Part shown: in pieces, positions 34,749-45,349 of the stretch
Numbering within the stretch: position 1 is the stretch's first letter
How the letters are laid out: each line of letters starts with the position of its first letter
Source: CAMCXE01 sp046347475
Lineage (GTDB): Bacteria > Pseudomonadota > Gammaproteobacteria > Pseudomonadales > Cellvibrionaceae
Assembly: GCA_046347475.1 (NCBI GenBank)
Contig: JAXMGD010000001.1
Span: 1,116,001 to 1,180,000, forward strand
DNA: 64,000 nucleotides
Direction: 5' to 3'
Notes under the pieces: generated by a model
What the model was told of the DNA's origin: nothing
Database searches by the model: none
What the model saw: the letters and a program-made list of their open reading frames with translations, nothing else
Program-made: the position numbers and the translations under genes

Positions 34749-35305
34749 CGCCCGCTCGAATGCGCAAGCTGATCGCCCATCTAGCAAAATACGGCCAGGC
34801 GCCAAACCCCGCGCCTGGGGGCTCAATCGGTTATTTATACTGCATAAACTCCTTTATTCGGCTTTAGCATCCCTGCTATCTGCTCAGTAAAAATTCCCCG
34901 TAATCATCACGAACATTAAATTTCCCCTGGTGCTCTTAAGTCCTCGCGAGCCAGTAAAACAAGTCGATCCATGCTTTAGGGGGCAAAATAACTAAGCGCT
35001 ATCTATTCTGTTGCCGATTTATTAAAAACCATTGATAGGAAATTTACGATTAGCCCCAAATTCAACGCTGTTGCACCAACAATAAAGGCACCTCGCAATA
35101 TTATCGGGGTTAGTTTTTTAAAACCCTCCGGTACACCAGGGTGCTACTTGGGCGCATATAAAAAAGCAAAACCCAGGATTATTCAGAGCAGCCTTAACTA
35201 CCTAAGGCTAACTTCGTCAATTCAAATGCACAGGCTAGTTATATTGGCTAACAGGCGTACAATCCAAGGCCCACCTCAGCCCATTGCACCTGCAGGCCTA
35301 TTAAC
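34749..35305. other. Intergenic with a probable decayed R1 copy
   Basis: 557 bases without a gene. A stem CCAGGCGC/GCGCCTGG lies at 34795-34818. Around 34945-35020 a very diverged R1-like order is visible (CTCGCGAGCC, GTAAAACAAG, GATCCATGCT and TCTATTCTGTTGCCG). The rest shows nothing I can name. Confidence 0.45.
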
Positions 35306-36880
35306 ATGACTCAAGCTGCCATCACATCCTACGATCAAGTCATCTACCCCAATTACACCTACCCTCAAACCCATCCTCGGCAATTAGCTGCCTTGGGCGC
35401 CTTATTGGGGCTGAATACAGCACCGGCAAGTCGCGCTCGCGTGTTGGAATTAGGCTGTGGGGATGGCGGCAATTTAATTCCCATGGCGTTTAATTTGCCA
35501 GGTGCGCAATTTTTAGGTGTGGATATCGCAAGTCAGCTGATCAATCAGGGCAATCAGCGTATTCAATCTTTACATTTGCATAATATACAATTGCGCACAG
35601 CGGATTTAGCCAGTACCGGCGCTGAATTAGGCGAATTTGATTATATTATTTGCCACGGCATTTATTCCTGGGTGCCGGATTTTGTCCGCAAAAGTATTTT
35701 AGCCCTGTGCCGCGCCTGTTTAGCGCCGGAGGGCGTGGCCTATATTTCCTATAATGCGTACCCTGGTTTTCATATGCGGGCTATGGCGCGCAGCGTTTTA
35801 CAGTTTCACACTCGCCAGATTGATGACGCAGAGGAAAAGGTTAAACAATCCCGCGCGCTATTAAACTGGTTGGCCTCTGCACAAAAATCCAGCCAGGCCG
35901 ATGCACCCATGAGCGCCTACAGCCATTACCTGCAGGAGGCGAACGCGTTATTTGCCAAACGCCCGAGCGGAGCAATTTATCACGATGATTTTTCGGCTGA
36001 GAATAAAGCATTTTATTTTCATGAATTTGCCCAGGCCGCCGCTGAGGCCGGTTTGCAATACCTGACAGAAGCCGAATTTAGCGATACCCAAAGCCTGCAA
36101 TTTGCACCAGAGGTACAGGCAACCTTAAAAAATCTGGGGCAGGATTCTGTATTGGCACAAGAGCAATACCTGGATTTTTTAACCGGCCGTAATTTTCGTC
36201 AAACACTTTTATGCCACCACGAACGCACCCTTAGGCGCCCGGTGGTAGCGGCCAGCCTGCAGAGCTTTTATGTGGCCATTAATGTGCAGGCCGAGCAGAG
36301 TGATGGCTGTATACATGATGATTCATTAATGCGGTTTATCCACCCCGAATTAGGCGCAATGAGCACGGATAATACATTGGCTAAGGCAGCCCTAAGTATT
36401 TTAGGTAGCCGATTCCCAAGTGCGTTACCTTTTGATGCCCTAGTGGAAAACGCCCAGCAACTACTCGGGCAGGCGTTAACGCTTACAGAGCCCCAGCGGG
36501 TAGAATTATTAGAATTTTTATTTGCGGCCTTTTGCCGGGGTATTGCGCAGATCCACACAGAAGCCAGTGCTTTGCCAACACAGGCGGGCGAATACCCCTT
36601 AGCCAGTGTGCTCGCCCGCGAGCAGGCCCAGAGCAGCCCAGTAATTACCACGCTTTTGCACGATACCGTAAGCCTGGATGACCCACTTAGCCGCGCCATG
36701 TTGGTATTGCTCGATGGCAGCCGCAATCGTGCCGCCCTGGTGGAAGCTTTAATAGCCGGTATGAAAAAACCAGAAAATACCGAGCAATTGGCAGAATATG
36801 ACGCATTTAAAGCTAAAATGCCTGAGCTGGTGGAGGTTCAACTCCAGCGATTGATTCGGTTGGGTTTATTGCTGCGTTAG
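35306..36880 (+). CDS. SAM methyltransferase with regulatory domain
   Basis: 524 residues. A class I methyltransferase fold spans about 15-170: VLELGCGDGGNLIPMA is motif I, QFLGVDIASQLINQG motif II and FDYIICHGIYSWVP the acidic motif. A methyltransferase-regulatory domain follows (ALLNWLASAQKSS to EEQYLDFLTGRNFRQTLLCHHE), and a C-terminal winged-helix-like part ends ELVEVQLQRLIRLGLLLR. The architecture matches proteins related to bacterial protein-lysine methyltransferases. The substrate is unknown and no neighbour helps to define it. Confidence 0.85.
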   Translation: MTQAAITSYDQVIYPNYTYPQTHPRQLAALGALLGLNTAPASRARVLELGCGDGGNLIPMAFNLPGAQFLGVDIASQLINQGNQRIQSLHLHNIQLRTADLASTGAELGEFDYIICHGIYSWVPDFVRKSILALCRACLAPEGVAYISYNAYPGFHMRAMARSVLQFHTRQIDDAEEKVKQSRALLNWLASAQKSSQADAPMSAYSHYLQEANALFAKRPSGAIYHDDFSAENKAFYFHEFAQAAAEAGLQYLTEAEFSDTQSLQFAPEVQATLKNLGQDSVLAQEQYLDFLTGRNFRQTLLCHHERTLRRPVVAASLQSFYVAINVQAEQSDGCIHDDSLMRFIHPELGAMSTDNTLAKAALSILGSRFPSALPFDALVENAQQLLGQALTLTEPQRVELLEFLFAAFCRGIAQIHTEASALPTQAGEYPLASVLAREQAQSSPVITTLLHDTVSLDDPLSRAMLVLLDGSRNRAALVEALIAGMKKPENTEQLAEYDAFKAKMPELVEVQLQRLIRLGLLLR

Positions 36881-37001
36881 CGGATTAAATGCGTTATTTA
36901 TGCCGCTGCTACCGGGCAAAAAAATCTGCAGATAGTTGGGGCAATAGTGTGGTATTTAATTGCCTTCTTTACCTTGGTAAAACTTTTTAAAGGAAATTTT
37001 A

Positions 37002-37886
37002 GTGAGTTCGATCTGTAAACTATTCATTGCCGTGGTGAGTCTTATTGCTGCTAAAGGAAATTGTGAAATATATAAATATCAAGACGCCAATGGAAAGTGG
37101 CAATATACCGATAAAAAGCCAAAAGATACCACGCCTGAAGTTGTTGAGTATAAAACCCATGAGACAAAGGAAATAAAGCCTGAATTTCGGCTTGAAAGGG
37201 GCGCCAACGGGAATTCCGTCTATGTAAAGAATCCGTTTTATGCCCCAATGCAGATTGAAATAAAATCGAATCAATTAGAATCCGGCCGTCAAGATTGGTT
37301 GATACCGGCTTTGGGCATGGCTCGTTTATTTGCGCGCAAAGAAGCCATCGAGCCTTACGAGTATCGCTGGCAATTAGGGGATCCTAAGGCCGTGCCGCGC
37401 AATCAGTATTATCGTTATCCGATTAAAAGCGGCGCGTGTGTGCAAATATCCCAGGGGTTTAATGGCCGCTACTCACACACAGACGAAAGTTCTCGTTATG
37501 CGGTGGATATAGCCACCAATGTAGGTACATCTGTGGTGGCCGCCCGCAGCGGAGTTGTTGTGCAGGTGAAGGATGATTACCCTATGGGCGGCGTTAATGA
37601 GTATTTTCTCGATAAGGCGAATTTTGTATCCATAATTCATGAGGATGGAAGCCTTGCAACCTACGCCCACATTCTATTAGGGAGCGCAGAAGTTAAGCCG
37701 GGCGATAGAGTGCAAATAGGCCAAGAGCTGGCTAAATCTGGCTCTTCAGGTTTTTCTTCGGGGCCTCATGTGCATTTTGCCATAATGCGAAATGCGGGGA
37801 ATCGCCAAATATCGATCCCGTTTGAATTTATTGATGCGAATGGCGCAAGGATTGCACCTGTAAGAGGGTTAAAAATGTGTGAGTAA
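37002..37886 (+). CDS. M23 peptidase with DUF4124 N-terminus
   Basis: 294 residues from a GTG preceded by AAAGGA. A signal peptide covers about 1-20. DUF4124 follows (EIYKYQDANGKWQYTDKKPK). The M23 LytM-like domain covers about 150-285: SHTDESSRYAVDIATNVGT has the zinc-binding H and D, and SGPHVHFAIM holds the catalytic HxH. It is likely a murein endopeptidase or an activator of one, in the periplasm. It is followed by an R1 repeat. Confidence 0.85.
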   Translation: MSSICKLFIAVVSLIAAKGNCEIYKYQDANGKWQYTDKKPKDTTPEVVEYKTHETKEIKPEFRLERGANGNSVYVKNPFYAPMQIEIKSNQLESGRQDWLIPALGMARLFARKEAIEPYEYRWQLGDPKAVPRNQYYRYPIKSGACVQISQGFNGRYSHTDESSRYAVDIATNVGTSVVAARSGVVVQVKDDYPMGGVNEYFLDKANFVSIIHEDGSLATYAHILLGSAEVKPGDRVQIGQELAKSGSSGFSSGPHVHFAIMRNAGNRQISIPFEFIDANGARIAPVRGLKMCE

Positions 37887-37959
37887 GTTAGGATGCTCTG
37901 ATTAATTCCACATTTTGACTTTTTTCAAAAATGCCCGAGTACCTCCCTGTAGCTCCGGC

Positions 37960-38093
37960 GCGGGCAGGATGCCCGCACCGGCGGCTTAAGCCGCCGCGAG
38001 CCCCGCTAAAACAAGCAGATCCACTTATCTGCTTGTTTTAGCGGGCTGAAGGAAAATAGATCAGGACGTTCTATTTTGTCGCCAGGTTAATAG
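37960..38093 (+). repeat. Dispersed palindromic repeat R1, copy 4
   Basis: It contains GGCGGCTTAAGCCGCC, GAGCCCCGCTAAAACAAGCA, TGTTTTAGCGGGC and AAAATAGATC/GTTCTATTTT, ending GTCGCCAGGTTAAT. It sits between the 3' ends of two convergent genes. Confidence 0.8.
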
Positions 38094-38112
38094 TAAAAGC
38101 CCCTGAGATTTT

Positions 38113-39385
<1,273 letters not shown>

Positions 39386-39396
<11 letters not shown>

Positions 39397-40111
39397 GGCC
39401 GCTGCCTCCCGTATAACCAGGGTTAAAACTGCGGATATCCAGCGCCTGGTTAAAATGGCTTTGTAAGGTTTTATCGTGGCTGACAAAAATAATCGTGCTG
39501 TTGTGCTTGTGCGCACTGGTTAATAACAATTGCATAAAATTGTCGCGGTTATCGCTATCTAAAGCTGAGGTGGGTTCATCGGCAATAATCAGCGGCGGCT
39601 TATTAATAAGTGCCCGCGCCACCGCCACCCGTTGTTGTTGGCCGAGGCTTAGGCTGTGTGCTTTTTGGTGAATCAACGGGCTTAGGCCCAATTGGGCTAA
39701 TAATTCCTGCGCGCTATCTAACACAGCTTTGGATGAACCGGCTTGGCTAAACTGACGGGAGAACTGGGCTTTTAACAATAAATTATCCAGCACACTTAAG
39801 TAGGGGATAAGGTTAAACTGCTGAAATATAATACCCAGATAATGGGCGCGGAATTGATCGCGCCGGGCGGCGGATAAAACGCCCAGCTCTTGCCCTAATA
39901 CTTCCACTTGCCCTGCCGTTGGCAGATTTATGCCAGCAATTATATTCAATAAACTCGTTTTGCCCGCCCCAGATGGGCCGTACAAAAATAGGTGCTGGTG
40001 CTGGGCAATCTGTAAATGGGGTATGTGTAGCACGGGCGGTTGGCTTTTATGCCAGCGAAATACTACATCCTTTAGTACAATAGCGGGGGCACCTTGGGTG
40101 GGGTTTTGCAT
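39386..40111 (-). CDS. ABC transporter ATPase of the His-rich permease
   Basis: 241 residues. Walker A LYGPSGAGKTSLLN, Q-loop IFQQFNLIPYLS, signature LSLGQQQRVAVARAL and Walker B PPLIIADEPTSALD are all intact, and the family is that of MacB/LolD-type ATPases. Its stop overlaps the permease start by 11 bases. It drives the permease at 38113-39396. Confidence 0.9.
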
Positions 40112-40309
40112 AAGCCTTATGCCTGTAAAATAGGGGGGTAAAATAAATGGGTGGCTTACAAGCTGGCGAATTTTACAGCCGGGTTAAAAAACAGTTTATG
40201 CCACCCAAGTATTCAATTGATTTATTTTGGGTTGGGGCAATTTAGCAGATACCTCATTAAAATTACAGCCAGCGGCATAACAATCGCTTAGCGAAAACAG
40301 AGAGGCAAA

Positions 40310-40987
40310 ATGAAGTATATTGGTTTGGGCCTTGCCGCTACTCTATTGGTGGCGGCATTAATTTATGTGCGTGGATATTTAAACCCGGCGCCTGCTGCGC
40401 CCCAGGCTAATTTGCCGAGCCAAGAGCTGCAGGCGGCACCTGTGCAAGAAGGCGCGCCGCGTAAACTAGACTGGGAAGAATTAATGCCTGCGGAGGATCT
40501 TGCATTAATAGAAGCCATGGAGCCGGTGGATCATGCCAATATGAGCGAAGCGGAACTCGCCAAAGACCAACAACCACCCAGCAATTCCCTCAAACCCACT
40601 AACCTAAGCAGTTTTGAGCAACCACAAAACAACGCCAATGGGCAGCCGCGCACTTGGCAAGATGCTCTGGTCTCCACCCGCACGCGCCCGGAGTTAAACC
40701 AGCAATTAATAAAAATAGCCGGTTATATTGTGCCTTTGGAATACAACGCGGAGCAGCAGTTAACGGCTTTCTTTTTGGTGCCGTATTTCGGCGCCTGTAT
40801 TCACGTACCGCCGCCACCGCCTAATCAAATTATTTATGTGCGAACCCCAAAAGGCGTACCACCGCAAGAATTGTATACACCCTTTTGGGTAGAAGGCCGG
40901 TTAAGTATAGAAACTAAAGAACATGATTTAGGGGTTGCATCCTATAGTTTGGATGCCAATAGTGTTGAGCTGTATCAGGATGAATAA
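40310..40987 (+). CDS. DUF3299 protein, membrane-anchored
   Basis: 225 residues. An N-terminal helix (residues about 4-22) anchors it in the inner membrane. A variable proline-rich middle is followed by the DUF3299 core: IAGYIVPLEYNAEQQLTAFF, LVPYFGACIHVPPPPPNQII and LYTPFWVEGRLSIE. DUF3299 genes often accompany MacB-like ABC genes and zinc-responsive operons; here it is divergent from them with a 198-base gap. No Zur box could be recognised in that gap. Confidence 0.8.
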   Translation: MKYIGLGLAATLLVAALIYVRGYLNPAPAAPQANLPSQELQAAPVQEGAPRKLDWEELMPAEDLALIEAMEPVDHANMSEAELAKDQQPPSNSLKPTNLSSFEQPQNNANGQPRTWQDALVSTRTRPELNQQLIKIAGYIVPLEYNAEQQLTAFFLVPYFGACIHVPPPPPNQIIYVRTPKGVPPQELYTPFWVEGRLSIETKEHDLGVASYSLDANSVELYQDE

Positions 40988-41140
40988 TTTTTTGTTTTCT
41001 TTTTGTAACTGATAAACCTGGCGCGTTTGGGGTAGAGGCATGATAATGGGAGTATGGCTTTTTGGTTGCGTGTCGGTTAAGCCTGATAAATCCAAAATAA
41101 TTTTAAGTGCCGATGGTGTTTAACATAGAGGGATAGAAAT

Positions 41141-41440
41141 ATGAGTGCTTATTTAATTTTTGACATTAAAGTGGAAGATGCTGAAGCCTTCGGTGTGTAT
41201 GCCGCTGAAATACCTATATTTGTTAAAAAACATAGCGGAATCTATAGGGTGCTGGGTGGGAATGTTGAAGCGCTTGAAGGCGATTGGCGGCCTAACCGGG
41301 TGGTGGTAATTGAATTCCCTTCACCTGAGCTAGCTAAGCAGTTTTTACATGATCCCGACGCACAATCCCTGATTGCCATTCGTCATAGCTCTGCTGTCAG
41401 CAACATAATTTTGGTTGAGGGGGGTGCTGGGTTGTTATGA
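41141..41440 (+). CDS. DUF1330 family protein
   Basis: 99 residues. The pattern AYLIFDIKVEDAEAFGVYA, HSGIYRVLGGNVEALEGDW, VVVIEFPSPELAKQFLHD and RHSSAVSNIILVEGG matches DUF1330, a small dimeric ferredoxin-like fold. Its biochemical role is unknown. It appears to be monocistronic. Confidence 0.85.
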   Translation: MSAYLIFDIKVEDAEAFGVYAAEIPIFVKKHSGIYRVLGGNVEALEGDWRPNRVVVIEFPSPELAKQFLHDPDAQSLIAIRHSSAVSNIILVEGGAGLL

Positions 41441-41552
41441 TGAAATGTTGAAAATAAATATCAAAATTACTCTGGTCGGTTTTAATGGCTGTACGACTTC
41501 CATGCAGGTGCAGCCCACCTGAGTTCCAGCGGAACAGCTATTGTTAACAGCA

Positions 41553-41978
41553 TTATTGTGCGGGTGGATTTGTCCTTATTGGCAGATCTTTTATCTTCTT
41601 GGATGCCTTCAGTTCCGCGCTGCCGGGGGCTTGGGTTGTTGGTGCGATATACTTCAGTAGAACGACTGGTATATTGCTCAATTTGTTGGCTAGTTGTAGA
41701 AACTCATTCGACTCTTGCTGAGTTTTAAACTTATAAAGAATGCTTACCTCGTCATTCTTGCGAATGACATCAATGATAATAATTGCCGATGACTTTTCTG
41801 TTAAAAGGCGGCTGACCCAATCTGCTTTTTCTGTCTTTTCTTTTATTTGTGATTGAGCGGTATTGTTAGGGCAAGGCTTGTCAGAAAACGCAACCTTCCC
41901 GTTTGTGTGTATGCATTTATAGACCTGCGCGAATGCGAAGCATGGTAGGCTCATCAGTGCGAATAAAAAATATCTCAT
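41553..41978 (-). CDS. Secreted DUF4124 protein
   Basis: 141 residues. Signal peptide MRYFLFALMSLPCFAFA, then a DUF4124 domain (QVYKCIHTNGKVAFSDKPCP) with two cysteines. The remaining 90 residues are lysine-rich and unknown. DUF4124 is a short periplasmic beta domain found alone or in front of hydrolases, as in the gene at 37002. Confidence 0.7.
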   Translation of the reverse strand: MRYFLFALMSLPCFAFAQVYKCIHTNGKVAFSDKPCPNNTAQSQIKEKTEKADWVSRLLTEKSSAIIIIDVIRKNDEVSILYKFKTQQESNEFLQLANKLSNIPVVLLKYIAPTTQAPGSAELKASKKIKDLPIRTNPPAQ

Positions 41979-42099
41979 AAATTCATCATCAGGGTTTTAT
42001 TGTTTGGTTTTAATCTCGGTTTGTGTTGATGTGCTGTGCGCCAAGTAGGTTGGGTAGATTGCCGTAGGCTCAGCTTAAGGTCAATAAAATGCAGAATTA

Positions 42100-42480
42100 T
42101 TATGCGCTTGGCGATTTGGCGCGTGTAAAAAAATAGATTAAAGGCGTCATAATGAGTAAAAATGCTATTTGATAGAGTGGATAAAATACAAAAACAAGGC
42201 CCCCTTGTGCGTCGGGGTGAAAATACAGTGCATCAATTATGCCGGCAATACCTGCGCCACCAACAACTAGCGTTAGGGCTGCAATTGCCTTTAGAAAATT
42301 AATGTTTTTATTTATAGAGGTGAGGAACACAACATACATCCAAGGAAGTGTTCCCCAAAGGCAAAAATACACAGCCGTTAGGGAGAAAGGGCTGTTTACC
42401 ATGCGCAGGGTTAAGGCTATAACCACAATTGAAATTAGCCCAGACAACAGGTAACACACTCTTTCCATTCTGGCTTCCAT
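42100..42480 (-). CDS. Hypothetical membrane protein, four helices
   Basis: 126 residues with four predicted membrane helices at about 10-27, 35-53, 65-85 and 97-117. A second ATG four codons later is possible. Not recognised. It lies in a string of leftward accessory genes. Confidence 0.55.
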   Translation of the reverse strand: MEARMERVCYLLSGLISIVVIALTLRMVNSPFSLTAVYFCLWGTLPWMYVVFLTSINKNINFLKAIAALTLVVGGAGIAGIIDALYFHPDAQGGLVFVFYPLYQIAFLLIMTPLIYFFTRAKSPSA

Positions 42481-42544
42481 AATTTGGGTTTAGTGGTTGG
42501 CTAGCAGGTTGGGTAGACTATAGCGAACCTCAACAACGCCTACT

Positions 42545-43111
42545 TTATTTTGATTGCCAATCCTGCCGTAAAATCGAGAATAACCTCAGGTCGTGATATT
42601 GATTTTTCCAGAAGCCAGCTTGCCGTAATATTCCCTCCTGGTTGAAGCCAAGCCTATTTAATAATGCGATGGATCTGTGGCTTTCCAAGTTAGTGGTGGC
42701 CGCTACTCGGTTTACATGGATCGGTATATCGCTCGCAAAACAAAAATCCAGCATTTTTGCCACCGCCTCAAAGGCATAGCCGTTGCCCCAATAGTTTGGG
42801 TGGAATTCATAGCCAATGTGTAAGGAGTGAACGTGTCGATCAATTGTGTGCACGCCGCAAGACCCTATGGCTTTATCAGGGGCGCTCTCCAGGCAGATGG
42901 CCCAGCGCAGCGCAGTCTTGCGTTCTGCCTCATTGCAACGAATATTCGCAGCCACTAAGTCCTCGGCTTCCTGCATGCTAGTGAATGTGTCGCAGTCGTA
43001 GAATTCGGTAACTCGGCTGTCAGAAAATATCGCAAAAAATGCTTCGGCATCTGCCAGTTCAAAATTGCGCAGGATAAGCCGTGTGGTTCTAAGGGTGGTT
43101 AAATAGTCCAT
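42545..43111 (-). CDS. GNAT acetyltransferase, RimJ/RimL-like
   Basis: 188 residues. TTRLILRNFELADAEAFFAI is the usual N-terminus, followed by IGSCGVHTIDRHVHSLHIGY, WGNGYAFEAVAKMLDFCF (acetyl-CoA loop) and SHRSIALLNRLGFNQEG. It probably N-acetylates a protein or an amino compound. Its first 26 codons and upstream region are duplicated at 44167-44325. Confidence 0.85.
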   Translation of the reverse strand: MDYLTTLRTTRLILRNFELADAEAFFAIFSDSRVTEFYDCDTFTSMQEAEDLVAANIRCNEAERKTALRWAICLESAPDKAIGSCGVHTIDRHVHSLHIGYEFHPNYWGNGYAFEAVAKMLDFCFASDIPIHVNRVAATTNLESHRSIALLNRLGFNQEGILRQAGFWKNQYHDLRLFSILRQDWQSK

Positions 43112-43430
43112 TTGGAATTCAACATTTTAGCGGTGGCTCGTTGGCTACGAATAATTTGAGGCGAAACGTAAAGTCAGTCATTCATCGCGTAATGGGTGGA
43201 CTCGGAGTGCGGCGTCAATCCGCTAGATTGAGGCCAAGGTCTGCAAACTGAATAATTACTCGCGGCAAGATCAATGGTGGATTGCTTCGTGAATCCACCC
43301 TGCGGATTTTCTTCGAATTTTAATTGATCTCCTTGCGCGTTAACACTCCGTCGCCCCGGTATATGCGATTAAATAATAATTATCTGTAGCGAGATCAATG
43401 CTGGATTATTTTGCAAATCCGCCTTGCGAG
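43112..43430. other. Intergenic with two related 58-base units
   Basis: No gene. Two similar units of about 58 bases lie at 43250-43310 and 43375-43432, sharing the pattern TAATTA.C..., AAGATCAATG.TGGATT and AATCC.CC.TGCG. The segment 43112-43198 is shared with 44247-44325. Confidence 0.55.
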
Positions 43431-43925
43431 TTAAAAGTTATACTTGCTCACAATGCATGAGCTACCAGAAGGAAGCTCTTTCAAATCTTCAGGTACTACG
43501 GAGCTCAACTCCTCCTTCAATTCAAATGAACAGCGGCCCAGTCCAGTGGAGTTTGATTTTATGATATAAGTTTTTCCTGCTTTAGGTGTAAAACTAAAGA
43601 AATTATAACACTCAGAATCTATATAAGAAGTTGCCCCCATGTCACGTTTTGAATGTCCAACACTTAAATAAACTGGCTTGCCAGCTTCAACCTTGGTCGA
43701 ATCCTCAGATTTCCAAACGTCGATTTTGTGCCCGACTTCACCTGCGTTACCGATAAAATGCGCCTGATCGCAGATAGGCCCTTTAAACACATTAAGGTCA
43801 GTCATGGCGCCGCTAGGTATGGTGTTTACCAGCTTCAAATTAGATACATTATTTCCTTGGGCGGGGGTAAATTTAACTTGAGCGCAACCACTTAGAGCCA
43901 AAGTCAATAGTATGTAAATTCTCAT
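43431..43925 (-). CDS. Hypothetical lipoprotein
   Basis: 164 residues with a lipobox (LALSGCAQ) after a short signal. The mature part contains four cysteines (ICDQAHF, SECYNFF, GRCSFEL, SSCIVSK), a beta-rich pattern and FFSFTPKAGKTYIIKS, a sort of small beta-sandwich motif. Not recognised. Confidence 0.6.
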   Translation of the reverse strand: MRIYILLTLALSGCAQVKFTPAQGNNVSNLKLVNTIPSGAMTDLNVFKGPICDQAHFIGNAGEVGHKIDVWKSEDSTKVEAGKPVYLSVGHSKRDMGATSYIDSECYNFFSFTPKAGKTYIIKSNSTGLGRCSFELKEELSSVVPEDLKELPSGSSCIVSKYNF

Positions 43926-44166
43926 TTTTGATCCTCAATATTTTTACTGTGATTGGGTGCTTCTAGAATTTTTGTTTTTGACACTGAAGACCGCATTACC
44001 TAACAGATAAGCTAGCCGCTTTGCTGATCTGGTGTGTAGGGTTGATTCGGGGGCAATATCATTAAGTTAAGAGTTTCGGCGTTGTTACATCAATTAAATT
44101 TACACTATAGCCCGGATGGAGTGCACCTTAATCCTGGATGTTTCGAATAAATCTGTCGGAGAATAT

Positions 44167-44246
44167 CAAAAAAATGCCTCAGCATCTGTGAATTCAAAAT
44201 TGTGCAGGATAAGCCGTGTGGTTCTGAGGGTGGGTAAATAGTCCAT
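44167..44246 (-). pseudogene. Duplicated N-terminal fragment of the GNAT gene
   Basis: It reads MDYLPTLRTTRLILHNFEF and then TDAEAFF before a stop, matching the first 26 residues of the gene at 42545-43111 with a few changes. The similarity continues into the upstream non-coding DNA for about 80 bases. Confidence 0.85.
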
Positions 44247-44330
44247 TTGGGATTCAACATTTTAGTGGTGGCTCAATGGCTGCGAATAATCTGAGACGAA
44301 ACACATAATCAGTCATTCATAGCGTGTGGC

Positions 44331-44411
44331 AGTAGATACCATCTCTCCCCATACCGCTGCAAGCAACTAGTTTTAACGCTTGCAGCGGTATGGGGAGAGA
44401 TGGTATCTACT
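44331..44411. repeat. Perfect 34-bp inverted repeat
   Basis: Left arm 44331-44364 and right arm 44378-44411 are perfectly complementary over 34 bases, with a 13-base loop AACTAGTTTTAAC. Arms start AGTAGATACCATCTCTCCCC. No T run follows, so it is not a typical terminator. It lies at the very edge of the duplicated GNAT segment. Confidence 0.9.
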
Positions 44412-44521
44412 TGCTTCAGAACCACTGCATCGAAGTCTCTTCTCATGTGTGAGTTTGATATAGTCCCAACGCGTTTGCGTGGCTAATTCAATATTTTATC
44501 TTCCATTTAACGCCGCTAATA

Positions 44522-45349
44522 TCATCGTCTAGTTAAATATTTCTTGACTTCGCTTTCTGCAGCACATAGTGCTCCAATATTCTCCGCCAGCCAAGCAGGA
44601 ATATCCCTTCCAGATTTTTCATGTAGTAAACGTATCATGCTGATCGTGTTTTTAGGTACCAAAAGTGAATTTCGCCTCAATAGCTTGAGCGCTAGATTCG
44701 CCCTCTTCGACTTGTGGTCACCAATTTTTGGAGTGTTTTTGAGATGAACTATGGCGTTTCTTTCGGAAATAAGCTGATTAAATCTTTGTCTGGAAGTGAC
44801 GTGTGGTTGAATGGGATTAATGCCAAATATTGCAGGAATGACATTGAATATTTTTTCTCCCGTCGATAAATCTTCTTCTATTCGATTTGCTCCCCATTCT
44901 ACTTTGCTCCCATTCAATCTATGGAAGACCAGCGTGCAAGCAATCTCGCTTTGTATAATTTTATTAATCCATGCTTCAACACTATTAATTGAAGAGCTCA
45001 TGCAGGACATTGCCAACTGCATTACACGATATGAGTTCTTGGTGTTATCTATAGAGTCTTCTAGCTCTCTTACCCCATCAAACTCACTATTCTTATACAC
45101 AAGGCTTTTTCTTAAAATCTCAGCTTCCTTGGCATCTCGAATAGCTGAATCAAGAAGAATCCCCTGAAACTCAGGAGCCCAAATTCTGCATTTAAAACCT
45201 TCAAAATCAGCCACAGACTTTATTCGAATTTCAGCCCCATCCTTAAAGAGTACCCCAAAAATATCTTGGTCACCCTTAACTTTCTCACCGTTGTACTCTT
45301 TAAGGTTTTCCATATCGAATTTTATACTCACTGAAGCATGCTCTGCCAT
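44522..45349 (-). CDS. Hypothetical protein with HEPN-like motif
   Basis: 275 residues, noticeably more AT-rich than its neighbours. The N-terminal 90 residues look beta-rich; the remainder is helical. The segment LISERNAIVHLKNT shows the R-x4-H pattern of HEPN nucleases and nucleotide-binding proteins, in a helix as expected. No partner nucleotidyltransferase or toxin-antitoxin mate lies beside it. The base composition and the setting next to a duplication and an inverted repeat suggest acquisition. The HEPN link is a motif-level inference. Confidence 0.55.
   Translation of the reverse strand: MAEHASVSIKFDMENLKEYNGEKVKGDQDIFGVLFKDGAEIRIKSVADFEGFKCRIWAPEFQGILLDSAIRDAKEAEILRKSLVYKNSEFDGVRELEDSIDNTKNSYRVMQLAMSCMSSSINSVEAWINKIIQSEIACTLVFHRLNGSKVEWGANRIEEDLSTGEKIFNVIPAIFGINPIQPHVTSRQRFNQLISERNAIVHLKNTPKIGDHKSKRANLALKLLRRNSLLVPKNTISMIRLLHEKSGRDIPAWLAENIGALCAAESEVKKYLTRR

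Larger units (their letters stand above)
43926..44521. other. Intergenic with duplicated fragment and long inverted repeat
   Basis: No intact gene. It holds the GNAT fragment (44167-44246), the copied upstream sequence to 44325, and directly after it the 34-bp perfect inverted repeat at 44331-44411. Confidence 0.7.
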
